Part shown: piece after piece, positions 1-12,500 of the stretch
Layout: each line of letters opens with the position of its first letter
Numbering within the stretch: the first letter of the stretch is position 1
Source: an uncultured Selenomonadales bacterium
GTDB taxonomy: Bacteria > Bacillota > Negativicutes > Selenomonadales > Selenomonadaceae
Direction of reading: 5' to 3'
DNA: 21,021 nucleotides
Assembly (NCBI GenBank): GCA_937877545.1
Contig: CALFJE010000051.1
Span: 1 to 21,021, forward strand
Notes under the pieces: model-generated
Told to the model about the DNA's origin: nothing
The model's database searches: none
Seen by the model: the letters and a program-made list of their open reading frames with translations, nothing else
Position numbers and translations under genes: made by a program

Positions 1-1
1 G

Positions 2-139
2 TGTCTTGCCCAAAAGTTCCTCGGCGTATTGGCGAACCTCTTGGAGATTGTGCGCCAGCTTGACGCCGCCCGCCTTACCGAGTTCAAGCAGGTCAGCCTC
101 CGCGAAAAGTTTCAACGCCTCCGATTCCGTCACTCTCAA
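2..139 (-). CDS. N-terminus of an unidentified protein, cut by the left window edge
   Basis: Only the first 46 codons are visible; the gene reads leftwards out of the window. I chose the TTG start at 139-137 because a perfect GGAGG lies 7 bases upstream on the same strand; a GTG two codons further in is an alternative. The peptide begins (M)RVTESEALKLFAEADLLELG and continues as a soluble, charged, helix-prone sequence with no signal peptide. The pattern T-x-x-E-A-L-x-L-F-x-x-A-D-L-L-x-L-G recalls the N-terminal helix of radical-SAM enzymes of the CofG/CofH/MqnC/biotin-synthase group, but the CxxxCxxC cluster motif that would prove it lies outside the window, and the following residues (GKAGGVKLAHNLQEV) do not fit that family well. 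Coding is well supported by start, ribosome site and composition; the function is a guess. It is divergent from the giant gene, so the two share only the intergenic region. Confidence 0.6.
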   Translation of the reverse strand, partial: MRVTESEALKLFAEADLLELGKAGGVKLAHNLQEVRQYAEELLGKT

Positions 140-146
140 GGCAATT

Positions 147-151
147 CCTCC
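147..151 (-). promoter_or_regulatory. Shine-Dalgarno for the leftward gene
   Basis: The top strand reads CCTCC here, giving GGAGG on the minus strand, 7 bases from the TTG start. This site is what decides the choice of a non-ATG start for the truncated leftward gene. Confidence 0.65.
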
Positions 152-272
152 ACGAATTTTTGAATCAATTCTATCACAGGGCTTGAAAATAAAAAATACC
201 TCACCGAAAACGATTTGACGACATTACGGATACTTAAGAGCGGAGCGCGTTGGTGTGATTCATCGCGAAGTG

Positions 273-294
273 AGCCGCTTAGTCGGGGCTTTTT
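273..294 (+). terminator. Weak hairpin followed by five T residues; possible attenuator
   Basis: AGCC (273-276) can pair with GGCT (287-290), and TTTTT follows at 290-294, the outline of an intrinsic terminator on the plus strand. The stem is short. Bases 275-280 can alternatively pair with TAAG..CGG at 235-243 (two bases bulged), which would be mutually exclusive with the terminator stem. No plus-strand gene upstream would need a terminator, so if real it would act in the leader of a longer giant-gene transcript. Chance pairing is quite possible. Confidence 0.2.
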
Positions 295-317
295 CATTTC
301 CGAAAGCTTACGGCGGG

Positions 318-349
318 CAAAAAGTGATTCGATTTGCCAAAAAGTGATT
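318..349. repeat. 12-bp direct repeat spaced 20 bp, candidate regulator site
   Basis: CAAAAAGTGATT occurs exactly at 318-329 and again at 338-349. The 20-bp period is close to two helical turns, so both copies would face the same side of the DNA, a common layout for tandem response-regulator sites. They lie 130-161 bases upstream of the giant gene's start and overlap or abut the candidate -35 at 348-353. A lone GTGATT also occurs at 255-260. No named regulator consensus is recognised. Confidence 0.35.
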
Positions 350-378
350 GAGTCAATATCGTCGCGGTGCGGTAAAAT
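348..378 (+). promoter_or_regulatory. Candidate sigma-70 type promoter for the giant gene
   Basis: TTGAGT (348-353) and TAAAAT (373-378) resemble -35 and -10 boxes, but the spacer is 19 bp, longer than the usual 17. A second possibility is TTGGAA (410-415) with GATAGT (434-439) and an 18-bp spacer, which would leave a short leader before the ribosome site. Neither is strong, and the sequence does not decide between them. Confidence 0.25.
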
Positions 379-462
379 ATATCGATTAAACATGGGAACG
401 AATAAGCCATTGGAAAGAAGATGATTCCGTTGGGATAGTGAAACTGATTTCAAATTCGAGAC

Positions 463-470
463 AAGGAGGT
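463..470 (+). promoter_or_regulatory. Strong Shine-Dalgarno of the giant gene
   Basis: AAGGAGGT matches the anti-Shine-Dalgarno perfectly and sits 8 bases upstream of the ATG at 479. It fixes the start of the giant reading frame; no in-frame ATG between this site and 479 competes. Confidence 0.9.
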
Positions 471-478
471 TTATCATC

Positions 479-574
479 ATGAGGAATAAAATTTTTGTTA
501 AGGAAGATTTTAAGTTCGACCTGCAGAGGTTCGATAGCGCGTTCAGCGGCGGCGACGGCTCGCAGACCAATCCC
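479..574 (+). other. N-terminal head with LQRF motif and entry to the first GLUG module
   Basis: Residues 1-32 begin MRNKIFVKEDFKFDLQRFD. The stretch is charged and has no hydrophobic core, so it is not a classical signal peptide. It leads directly into GGDGSQTNPYQI, the usual lead-in to GLUG-type modules (a glycine/aspartate turn followed by NPYxI). The short LQRF-containing head looks like a conserved N-terminal tag rather than a folded domain; its role is unknown. Confidence 0.6.
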
Positions 575-3500
575 TACCAAATTGCAAGCGTCAAAGATCT
601 GCAACAGCTCGCAAACGACGTGAACGGCGGCAACACCTACTACGGCAAATATTTCATTGTCACGGCGAACATTGACTTGAGCAGCGACCTGAACTGGGGG
701 CCCATTGGCAACCAAAACACGTCAGCTTTCGCGGGCACCTTCGACGGCAACAACTCCGAATACACAATCAGCGGCATGAAAATCAATCGCAGAGATTGGA
801 ATCAAGGCTTGTTCGGCTACAACAGCGGCACGATTAAAAATGTCACGCTCCTCAACGTCGACATCACGAACAGGAAACAAAATAGTAATATCGGCGGGCT
901 TGTCGGCTACAACGAGGGCACGGTTGCAAGTTGCACAGTCACGGGCAATATCGGAGGTTATCAATATGTCGGCGGCATTGTCGGCTACAATGGTTTCGGC
1001 GGTCAAGTCAAAAACTGCACGGTTGACGCGCAAGTCAACGGCGATAGTACTGTCGGCGGGATTGTCGGTATCAACGATTCATCCCGAACGGTTATACAAA
1101 ACAACACTTTCCACAGCAACGCGGGCGCGGTCGGTGAAGATTGGAACTCACGCATGACCCGCAACAATAACCGCGTTTATGACTTCAACGCGCCCGCAGA
1201 ATTTACTGCAACTTTTTCGAGCGGCGAAACCGTCACAATCAACGGCACGACTTATTACAAGGAAGGCGCAATCTTTAAGCTCACGCTCAACACGACAAGC
1301 AACGACAGCTGGCATAAAATCACGGGCATTAAGGGCGCAAGCAAAAATTCCGACGGCACGTTTGATTACATACTCGGCACGACGTTTGAACTTGAAGGCT
1401 TTCCAAAAATCGGCTCGCTTGCCTTCGACGACACGACGAACACTTACACCATTAACAACGCAACAGACCTTAAAGCTTTGGCTGATTACGTCAACGCGGG
1501 CAACACCTGCGCGGGCTACAACTTCAAACTCGGCGACAATATCGAAGGCGTCAACTTCCATATCGGCACGGCTGATTCCAAGTTCGCGGGCACTCTCGAC
1601 GGCGACGGCAAGACGATAACCCTTGCTTACGACGACGGCGGCGCACTGTTCAATTACGTTGACGGCGCAAACTTCAGCAAGCTCACTGTCGCGGGCACGA
1701 TTAACACGTCCGAGAAATTTGCGGCGGGCTTAATCAGCCACAGCTACGGCAACACGACGATTAACGACTGCACAAGCTCCGTCACGATTAACAGCTCCAT
1801 TAACGGCGCGGGCAATCACGGCGGCTTTGTCGGTTCGGTTGACGGCGGCAAGCTCACAATCAGCAACGGCACCTTTGACGGAAAGTTTATCGGACAAAAA
1901 ACTTCACATTGGGGCGGGTTCGTCGGTTGGAACGGCGGCGACACCGAAATTAGCGGCGGTTTATTCGCGCCGAAAGGTTTTAGTTTAACCACAAACAACT
2001 CCGCGAACTTCGCCTGCAACGGCGGCAAAATCACCGATTCTTATTTCAGAGATAATATCGGACTTAAACCTGTTCAGGGCGAACAAGTTTTCGCGCTCAA
2101 TTTGCCCGCAGGTGTTACGGCTGAACTTGTAAGCGGTGATGCGGTAACTTTCGGCGATAAAACTCACTACAAGAAAGACGCAACCTTTAAGCTCACGCTC
2201 ACCATTACAAGCAACGACGAATTTGTGCATATCGCGGGCATTAAGGGCTTGACCAAAAACTCCGACGGCACGTTTGATTACACAATCGGAACGCGCTTGG
2301 AATTGGATTGCTACGCTCAAATCGGCTCGCTCGGTTTCGACACAAGCGATAACTCCTACACAATCGGCACGAAGGAGCAACTGATTGAGTTCCGCGATTA
2401 TGTCAACGCAGGGCACGATTGCAAAGGTTTAACCTTCAAGCTCACGGACAGCCTCGACCTTGACGGCGTGAACTGGACGCCCATTGGCAACAACAAAAAA
2501 TCTTTCAGCGGCACGTTCGACGGCGGCAACAACACAATCAGCAACCTCACCATAACAGGCAACGGCGACTATCGCGGTTTGTTTGGCAAAAACTACGGCA
2601 CGATTAAAAATGTCAATCTTATCAATGCCAACATCAGCGGCAATGAATTTGTCGGCGGCATTGTCGGCTACAACTGGAAAGGCACGATTGAAAATTGCGC
2701 GGTCAGCGGCGAATTCAGCGGCAATCAGAAAGTCGGCGGCATTGTGGGCGTAAATACCAACGGCATGATTAAAGACAGCTTTGCCGCAACAAACATCAGC
2801 GGCGGCAATGAAAACGTCGGCGCACTTGTCGGCTACACCGTTTTCAGCAAATACAGCGGCAACGAATATGCCTCGAACGTCGGCGACAACACCGGCGCAA
2901 TTAAATGGCTCACATTGCCGACAGGTATCACGGCGACGCCCGACAACGCGGCTGATAAAGTCACGGTCGACGGCACCGACTACTACAAGCCCGATTCAAC
3001 CGTCAAACTCACAATCAACATTGCAAGCAACGACACTTTTGAGAAAATCACGGGCTTTAAAGGATTGACCGCAAACGACGACGGCACGTTTAACTACACA
3101 ATCGGCGGCGCGGCGTTGGAATTTGACGGCTACGCAAAAATCGGCTCGCTTGCCTTCGACGGCACGACGAACACTTACACCATTAACAACGCAACCGACC
3201 TTAGGGCTTTGGCTGATTTTGTCGACGCGGGCAACAACTGCGCGGGCTACAAGTTCACACTCGGCGACAATATCAGCGGCGTTGATTTTCATATCGGCAC
3301 GATGAACAGTAAGTTCGCGGGCACTCTCGACGGTAACGACAAAAAAATCACTGTCAGCTACGAAACCGATGATGTTTTGTGCGCACTGTTTAATTACGTT
3401 GACGGCGCGAACTTCAGCAAGCTCACTGTGGCGGGCACGATTAACACGTCAAATTACAGCACGGCGGGTTTAATCGGTTACAGCTACGGCAACACGACGA

Positions 3501-6500
3501 TTGACAACTGCACAAGCTCCGTCACGATTAACAGCACCTATAACGGCGGCTCAGCTAACGGCGGCTTTGTCAGTGCGGTTATGGGCGGCAAGCTTACGAT
3601 AAAAGACAGCACCTTTGACGGCTCGTTTATCGGACAAAATACATACGGTTGGAGTGGATTCGTCGGTACAAATCTTGCCAAAACCGAAATTACCGGCAGT
3701 TTATTCGCGCCCGCGCAGATTGACGTTAATACAAAAGACTCCGCGACTTTCGCCAACCTCAGCAACAACGTCACCGATTCTTACTGCACGACGACGCTCG
3801 GCACACTTCAGGGCGAAAAAATCTTTACGGAATTGACATTGCCCGACGGTATCACGGCAACTTACACGGGCGGCAACGATTATAAAATTGTTATCGGCGA
3901 TAAAACTTACTACAAGCCCGGCGCGACGTTCACGCTCACGGCGCAGGACGGCTACGGCAACGGTTATGAAGGCTACACGTTCAAGGCAGGGAACACTTCC
4001 GCCACCCGCACAGGCGAAGGCGTCTATAATCTCGTGCTCGGCAATTCGGATAAGGTTGAGTTCGTCGGTTTCCCGAAAATCGGCTCGCTCGGCTTTGATA
4101 AAGAGACAAACACTTATCTAATCAACTCCGAAGACGATTTGATTGCTTTCCGCGATTACGTCAACGACTGGATGCACGATTGTCAAGGCTTTACATTCAA
4201 GCTCACGGACGACCTCGACCTTGAAAAATTTGATAACTGGACGCCGATTGGCATCTACAGTTTCAGCGGCACGTTCGACGGCGACGGACACACAATCAGC
4301 AACCTCAAGATAACGGGCGGCAACGATCATTGCGGTTTGTTCGGCAAAAACAGCGGCTCGATTAAAAACGTCTCGCTCGTTAATGCCAATGTCAGCGGTA
4401 ATTATTGGGTCGGCGGATTGCTTGGACAAAATAACCAGGGCTCGGTTGATAACTGCTTTGTCAGCGGCACAATCAGCGGCAATTATTGGGTCGGCGGATT
4501 GGTTGGACAAAACAACTGGGGCTCGGTTGATAACTGCTTTGTCAACGGCACAATCAGCGGTAATCAATGGTTCGGCGCAGTTGTCGGTCAAAACGGCGGC
4601 GGCACGGTCAGCGACAACGGATATATTTCCAACGTCGGAGACGGCACGGGCGCAATTAAATATTATTCGCTCGATTTGCCCGAAGGTGTCACTGCAAAAT
4701 ATGTCAGCGGCGGCAATGTTAAAATTGTCGGCTCAAATGCTTACTACACGCCCGGCGCGACGTTTACTTTGACGCTCGACAAGACTAACGCGGACTTGCT
4801 CGCCAATTATGCCAAAGTCAACGGCTTTAAAAACGCAACTCTCATCAGCGGCAACGATTATTCCTTCACGCTGGACGAAAAAGGCACGGGCATTACGATT
4901 GACGGCACGGATTGGATTGAGGGCTTGAGCTACGTCAAGGACAGCAACGGCTATGTGAATTATTACAAGCTCTCGACTTCCTACGATTGGCAACTCCTCT
5001 GCGACTTCGTGAACGGCACGGGCAAATGGGCAGGCAACCCTCACGACTGCGCGGGCACGACGTTTGAATTTACTCGCGACATCTCGACAAGCGGCACGCT
5101 GAACAATTTCGCGGGCACAATCGACGGCAAGGGCTACAAACTCATTAACAGCAGTATAACGTTCGGGACGCTCAATAACGCCACAATCAGCAACCTCGAA
5201 ATCGCCAATGCCAGTGCTTACGGTTATTCAAGCGTCAACGGGGCGGGCTTGGCGAAAGAAACCACAGGCAACACGACGCTCAGCAATATCACGGTCAGCG
5301 CACGGCTCAAAAACACCTCGACCGATTCGTTCGGCGGACTCGTCGGCAAGAACAGCGGCAACCTCACGATTGAGAACAGCAAATTCAGCGGCTACATTGA
5401 GAGCGGAGACGCCGCGCAGGTTGGCGGCTTTGTCGGAGAAAATGCGGGCACGCTCACGATAACGGACGGCGTATTTATTCCCTTCGGTCTCGACATCAAG
5501 AGCAACGCCGTTACTCGCGCCACGTTTGCCAACGGCGATAACGTCACGATAAACGGTACGACTTACTACGCGACGCAACTCGGCACTGCACAGGGCGAAA
5601 AAATCTTCAGCGAAGACGAATTGACTTTGCCCGAAGGAATCACGGCGAACTATATCAGCGGCGACAGGCTCACTTTCGACGGCAAAACTTATTACAAGCA
5701 AGGCACGACCTTTGAAATTGTCGGCGAAGTCGCGGACGGCTACAAATTGGTTGCGGGCGAAGGCAGTACTTTAACCAAAAATGATGACGGAACGTATAAT
5801 TTTGTCTTCAACGGCTCCGCGCAGGTTACGCTTGCCAACGCTTCGGAAATTGCCGGCTTGACGCTCGAAAACGGCTACTATCTGATAAGCAGTGTTGAAA
5901 ACTTGCAAACCTTCCGCGATTACGTCAACAGCGGGCACAACTGCGCGGGTTTGAAGTTCAGACAGACAACCGACCTCGATTTGAGCGGCATAGCGAACTG
6001 GACGCCCATAGGATACGGGCGGAACAAAATTTTCAGCGGAACGTTTGACGGGCAAGGCTACAGTATCAGCAACCTCAAGATAACGGGCAACGAGAGTAAC
6101 GTTGGCTTGTTCAGCTCCAATCACGGCACGATTAAAAACCTCACGCTCATCAATGCCAATGTCACGGGCAGTCAATGGGTCGGTGGCATTGCGGCTAACA
6201 ACGGTTACGGCACGATAGAAAACTGCGCGGTGTCGGGAACTATCAGCGGCAGTACCGGTCAAGTCGGCGGCATTGCGGGTTACAACTACGCCGGCACGAT
6301 TAAGAACAGTTTCGCCGATGTCACAGTAAGCGGCAATTCCAAAATCGGGGCAATCGTCGGCTACAGTAGTAGCGACGGAAAGTTCAGCGGCAATGAATAT
6401 TGTTCGGAGAACGGCGACAACTACGGCGCGACACGTCTTTACAAGCTGAACTTGGACGACGGCATAGAAATATCGGCAGACGCTCCGCCGAGTGACCGCC

Positions 6501-9500
6501 GCACGTTTAACGGCACCAATTATTACAAATCGGGCGCGACGATCACGCTTGACGTAACCGGCACATATAACGGCGCGGCAAATGCTCCGACTTATCTGCG
6601 CTACGGCGATGAACTTTACGAGGCGGGTAGCGGCGTCACTTTGACGATTGACGGCAACACCGATCTCAAGCTTTACGGCTATGATTCTTTCAACAACATA
6701 ACCTATAACGCCGAGACGGGCTGCTACGAGATAAACAGCCCCGCAGGTTTTTATGAGTTGGTGGCTTACTCTCGCAACCACGACTGCAAAGGCTACAAGT
6801 TCAAGCTGACGGACGACGTTGAGATAAGAGCGGGCTACAATATCGGCGCGGAAAATTGCCACTTCAAAGGCGAATTCGACGGCGACGGTCATAAGCTCAA
6901 CCTGAACAAGTTCGCCGCCACGATTGATAATATGTCGGTGTTCAAGTTCATTGAGGACGCCACGATTAAAGACTTGACGGTAAGCGGCGATTTCTACGTC
7001 GGCAACACCAACAACGCGGGCGGTCTCGTGTCGCAGAGCTTTGGCAACAGCACGATTGATAACTGCGTCGCTGATGTCGCCATAAGGAGCGGCACGGGCA
7101 CTGTCGGCGGTCTCGTCGCCGTCAACAACGGAACGCTCAACATTTCCAACAGCAAGTTTACCGGCTTGCTTAGCGGCAATATCGAACAGCTCGGCGGCTT
7201 CGTCGGCGACAACAAGGACACGCTCACGATAAGCGACGGCGTCTTTGCTCCAAACACTTCCTCAACCGTTGAGAACGCGGCGACTTTCGCGAACGGCGAC
7301 GGCGTCTGCAATATCGAAAACAGCTGCTATACTCGCGCACTCGGCACGGTACAGGGCAACGAAATTTGCTTGGTCTCAAATCTTCCCGAAGGCATTACGA
7401 CCGAACTTGAAAGCGGCGAATCAATAACCGTCGGCGGCACGACTTACTACAAGCCCGGCACGAAGTTAAAGCTCACAATCGGCGACGAATTCAATTATTC
7501 TCCCGAAACTTTGACGATGAGCGCGGGCGGCAACGAGCTTGTCAAGAACGACGACGGCACCTATACGCTCACTTTGACGAAAAGCGCAAATATTTCCTTC
7601 GACGCCCAATTTAAAATCGGCACTGCCATATACGACGCGGATAAAGGCTCCGTCGTCATGCACTATCTCGCCTACGACGCGGCGGGCGGTTACTTCAAGA
7701 TTCAAAGCGTCCAAGACTTGCAAACCCTCGCCGAATATGTCAACAGCTGGCACAGCTGCAAGGGCTTGACGTTCAAACTCATGAACGACATCGACTTGAG
7801 CGGCGTAACCGATTATTGGGCACCGATAGCGCAAAAAACTTCCGCAGGAAACGTATCGTCTGTGGAGTTCGCGGGTACCTTCGACGGGCAAGGCTACACA
7901 ATCAGCAACGTTCCGCTTAAAGACGGTTTAGAGGTAACCGGCGGCAACAGTCTCAGCAGTATCGCCAACAACTACAGAGGCGTTCTCGGCGTCGGCTTAT
8001 TCGGCACAATCGGCACGAGCGGCTTTGTCAAAGATTTGAACGTCACGGGCACCGCTAACGAAACTAACACTTGGACGGACGGCGGCTTGTTCGTCGGGCG
8101 CAACTACGGCACGATTGATAACTGCACGGTTCAAGGCAAGTGCGGCGGCTTTGTCAATCTCAACACGGGCACGATTAAAGATTGCGTCTCGATAATGACG
8201 GGCATCCATACTGAAAATCTCGGCGGCTTTGCGGCGACGGCGGGCGGCAACTTCATCAATAACCTCTATGTTCTTCGTTATTCACCGCCGCGAGGCTTTT
8301 TCTCGACGGGCGGCACGCGCTTAACCAAATACGTTTCAATCGGCGACCTCAATATCAAAGTCGCCGGCGGCGAGGCTGTCATCTTTGACAAGAGACTTTA
8401 CTACAACACCGACTCGGCGATTACTATCAACCTCGATGATGATTTCGTCGCGGCGAACGCGGATAAATTCCTCAAGATTGGCAACACGCTTTTGGGCACG
8501 GTCTCAAGCTCGTTGACTTACACTTTCCCGAACGATTTCAACAGCACCGATAACGATTCGCTTGTTGTCGGGGACGCTCCAACCGTTGAAGAAGAAATTG
8601 CCAACGCCGAAAACGTCATAAACATTAACAGCCTCGACGACTTTATAAACTTCCGTGACCAAGTAAACAAAGGCAAAATCTACATCGGCAAGATAGTAAG
8701 ATTGACGACGGATCTCGACTTAAGCGGCATAGACAACTGGACGCCAATCGGCACATTAACCTGGAAGTATTTCAAAGGCACGTTTGACGGCAACGGGCAC
8801 ACGATTAGCAACCTTACAACGAGCGGTCACCCTAAGGGCAGCGGTTTATTCACTAAAAACGAAGGCACGATTAAGAATTTGACGTTGAAAAATGTAAACA
8901 TCAGCGGCGATAAGTATGTCGGCGGCATTGTCGGCGAAAACAGCGGCGGCACGATTGATAATTGCTTTGTTGACGGCACAATCAACGGCAATAAGTATGT
9001 CGGCGGCATTGCGGGCAACAGCTGGGGCACCGTTAAGAACAGTTTCGCCGAGATTGCAGTCAGCGGCAATCAGTATGTCGGAGCAGTCGTCGGCTTTAGC
9101 GACGGCACCACCGGCGACAACGCTTTTTGCTCGGACGCATCCGATAACACCGGCGCGACGAAATATTACGCTCTCAACGTGCCCGAAGGCGTCACGATTA
9201 CTACAGACAATGCCAACAAAAAGACAATCGGCGGCAAGACTTACTATAAGCCCGACGCGACGTTGACGCTCACGACAACAAATGATATGACCGGCAAGAT
9301 GTTTAAGTCGGGCGGCAACATAGCAACTTATAACAGCGCAACTTCAAGCTACACCCTTACGCTGAGCAATTCGGAGATAGTAATTGAGGACACTCCGAAA
9401 ATCGGCACAATGAGTTTAGACTTGGAAACGGGCGTTTACCTTATTAACAACGTAACCGATTTGCAGAGTCTTGCGACTTACGTCAACGCGGGGCACGATT

Positions 9501-12500
9501 GCGCAGGTTTGACGTTCAAGCTCACGAAAGACCTTGATTTAAGCGAAATATCGAACTGGACGCCCATCGGCAACGAAAGCGATATATATTTCAGAGGCAC
9601 GTTCGACGGCAACGGGCACACGATAAGCAACCTCAAGATAACGGTCTTAACGGTCTATACCGTCGGCTTGTTCGGCTACAGCGGCGGCACGATTAAAAAC
9701 GTCTCGCTGGTTAATGCCAACATCAGCGGTCAGCAGTTTGTCGGCGGTATTGCGGGCTACAACACGGGCACGATTGATAATTGCTTTGTTGGCGGCACAA
9801 TCAGCGGCGATTCCCAGGTCGGCGGCATTGTCGGTCGCAATCCCACCCGTGACAAAGTTAAAAATTGTTTTTTCGACGGCACAATCAGCGGCACGTGGAG
9901 TGTCGGCACGATTGCCGGCTACGTCACCGGCAACGACAGCCTCAGTTACGAAAACAACGCTTTTTGCTCCGACGCCTACGACGGCACGGGCGCGACTAAA
10001 TATTATGCTCTCGATTTGCCCGAAGGTGTCACGGCAACTTACACGGGCGACGACGACCTCAAAAAGACTGTCGGCGATAAAAATTACTACAAATCGGGCG
10101 CGACGTTCAATCTCAGCGTCGGAAACAATGCAAATTACCAAACGATAACGGGGTTGAGTGTCGACGGCAAGGCACTCACCAAGACGGGCGAAATTTACAG
10201 CTACACGCTCGACGACAACGCGACGATTGACATTATCGGCGTCCCGACGATTGCGGAACTTACAAACGCGGGCGCAATCTACAATCACGACGAAAACGCT
10301 TACGAAATCAGCACGAAGGAACAACTTCTGGCTCTTGCGTCTTACGTAAACGGCGGTCACAACTGCAACGGTTTGAAGTTCAAGCTCACGGAAGACATTG
10401 ACCTTGACGGCGTGAATTGGACGGCAATCGGCAACAACAAGAGTTATTTCAACGGCACGTTTGACGGCGACAACCACACGATAAAGAATCTTAGCGGCTC
10501 GAACAGCTTATTCTACAATAACAACGGCAAGATTAAGAACGTCAACCTTACCAATGTAAACATCAGCGGCAATAACTATGTCGGAGCTGTCGCGAGAACA
10601 AACTACGCCACGATAGAAAACTGCACAGTTGAAGGCAAAATCAGCGGTCAGCAGTATGTCGGCGGTATTGTCGGTACCAACTTCGGCGGCACACTCAAGA
10701 ATTCTTTCACCGACGCGGAAGTCAGCGGCAATAATTATGTTGGAGCGGTCGTCGGCAACAATGCCGGAACTCTCAGCGGCAACTATTACGCTAAAGGCAA
10801 TGACAGCTACGCGAGCAAGATTAACACGTTGACATTGCCCGCAGGCGTGACGGCGACTTTCAACAGCGGCGGTGGCGACTCCGTTACTCTTGGCGGCAAG
10901 CAATATTATCTGCAAGGCTCAAGCTTGTTGCTCAGCGTGGACAAGACGACGGCGAACTATTATAACGTCAAGGGTTTGCGCGTCGGCGATACCGATTTGA
11001 CTGCAGACGCTACCGGCAATTACGCGCTGATATTCGACGGGCAAAATACGACCGTCACGATTAACGGCGACCCGATTATCGAAGGCTTGACTTACTCCAA
11101 CGGCGTTTATCTGATAACAAGCTACAGCGACTTGGGAACGTTGGCAAACTACGTTGCGGCGGGTCACAACTGCGCGGGCTTGAAGTTCAAAGTCACTGCC
11201 GAAAAAGATACATATTACGACATTCAAAACTCGCAGTATCAAATCGGCACGGCGGAAACTCCGTTTGCGGGCACGTTCGACGGCAACGGCAAGACAATCG
11301 ACATTGCCGGTTCATTGGATTCGCTGTTTAGCTACATTGACGGCGCGACGATTAAAAATCTCACAGTCAAGAGCAAAGGCATGGTTGCCAACGCCGGCGG
11401 CACGAACACGATCAGCGGTTGCGTTGTCTCGTCGTCGAATATCGAGCGCGGCGGTTTTGTTTACAACAATTCGGGCACGCTCACGATAAGGAACAGCGTC
11501 TTTAACGGCTCAATCGCAAGCGGTGACGGCTTTGTCGGCAACAACACCGGCACGCTCCGAGTACGCGGCAGTATGTTCGCGCCGAGTTCCGTTCCCGAAA
11601 ATTACAGCGGCAATGCTTATGCGGGCGGCACCGTCAACTTAACGAACAGCTACTACACGACGGGCACGGGCAACGGCGCGACTAAGGCTTTCAAATTCGA
11701 GTTGCCCGCGAATACCAATCTTGCCAACGACAACAGCTTGATGACGTTCGACGGCGTGAAGTACATTGCGCAAGGCTCCGAACTCAAGCTGACAGTCGAC
11801 GCCGCGCAGTTCACGCAGTTTGCAAGCTTTAAGGTTGACGGTCAAGACGTTGCGGGTAAAAACGGCGTCTACACCGTGACAATCGGCGACACTTATCCGA
11901 CAATCGCGGCGACAGGTCGCGTAAAGATTGCGGATTTGATTTACGACGAGAGCGACGGCAGTTATCTGATTGAAAGCGCGGAAGAACTTCAAGCGTTGGC
12001 AAACTTTATAAGCGCAGGCAACGCGCCGACGAATAAATTTAAGCTCACGCATGACATTGACATCAGCGGCAAGAATATTCAGCTTGGCACGAGCGGTTAC
12101 AAGTTCGCGGGCGAGTTCGACGGCAACGGCTACACAATCACGACGGACAAGACGCTTTTCAACTACACAAGCGGCGCGACGATTGGCAACTTGACGATTG
12201 ACGGCACGATAGCCGACGGCTCCGCGTTTATCGCCAATGCAGACGGCGGCACGATTAACAACTGCGCGTTTGTCGGGACGCTTAGCAATGCGACTAACGG
12301 CTTTGTCGGTAGCGGCACGGTTAATATAAGCAACAGCGTTTTTGCTCCCGAAGGAGACTTCAGCGGCGCGGCGTTCGGCGGCACAGTCACGAACAGCTAC
12401 TATACAAAGGGCACGGCGGGCGACGACTCAATCAAAGTTCACACGCTGAGCGGCTTGCCGAGACAACTCAACTTGACCTGCGCGGACACCGATAAATTTA

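Larger units (their letters stand above)
140..478. other. Divergent intergenic region
   Basis: These 339 bases between the two divergent starts hold no convincing gene. Short open frames cross it, but none has a ribosome site or protein-like composition. The region is visibly more AT-rich than the coding sequence to its right, as expected for a double promoter region. It contains a weak hairpin with a T-run (273-294), a 12-bp direct repeat at 20-bp spacing (318-349), possible -35/-10 pairs for the giant gene, and the giant gene's ribosome site. For the leftward gene I see only a weak -10-like TAGAAT on the minus strand, without a good -35. Confidence 0.6.

Noticed and set aside
6..218. Plus-strand frame of 70 codons at the left edge
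   Set aside because: It is antisense to the leftward gene start, which has a good GGAGG site and a natural-looking protein sequence; the plus-strand peptide is Ser/Arg-rich with no ribosome site.
5771..6892. Antisense open frame of 373 codons, with others at 9647-10477 and 13781-14653
   Set aside because: They lie opposite the giant frame, have Val/Arg/Ala-skewed compositions that mirror its GGC/AAC/GAC/ATT codons, and show no recognisable domain. They are shadows.
9714..10148. Plus-strand open frames in the neighbouring phase (for example 9714-10148, 1179-1619, 20487-20753)
   Set aside because: All lie in one phase, offset by one base from the giant frame, and read as Ser/Thr/Ala/Arg-rich low-complexity sequence without ribosome sites. 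Their steady phase in fact supports an unbroken main frame.
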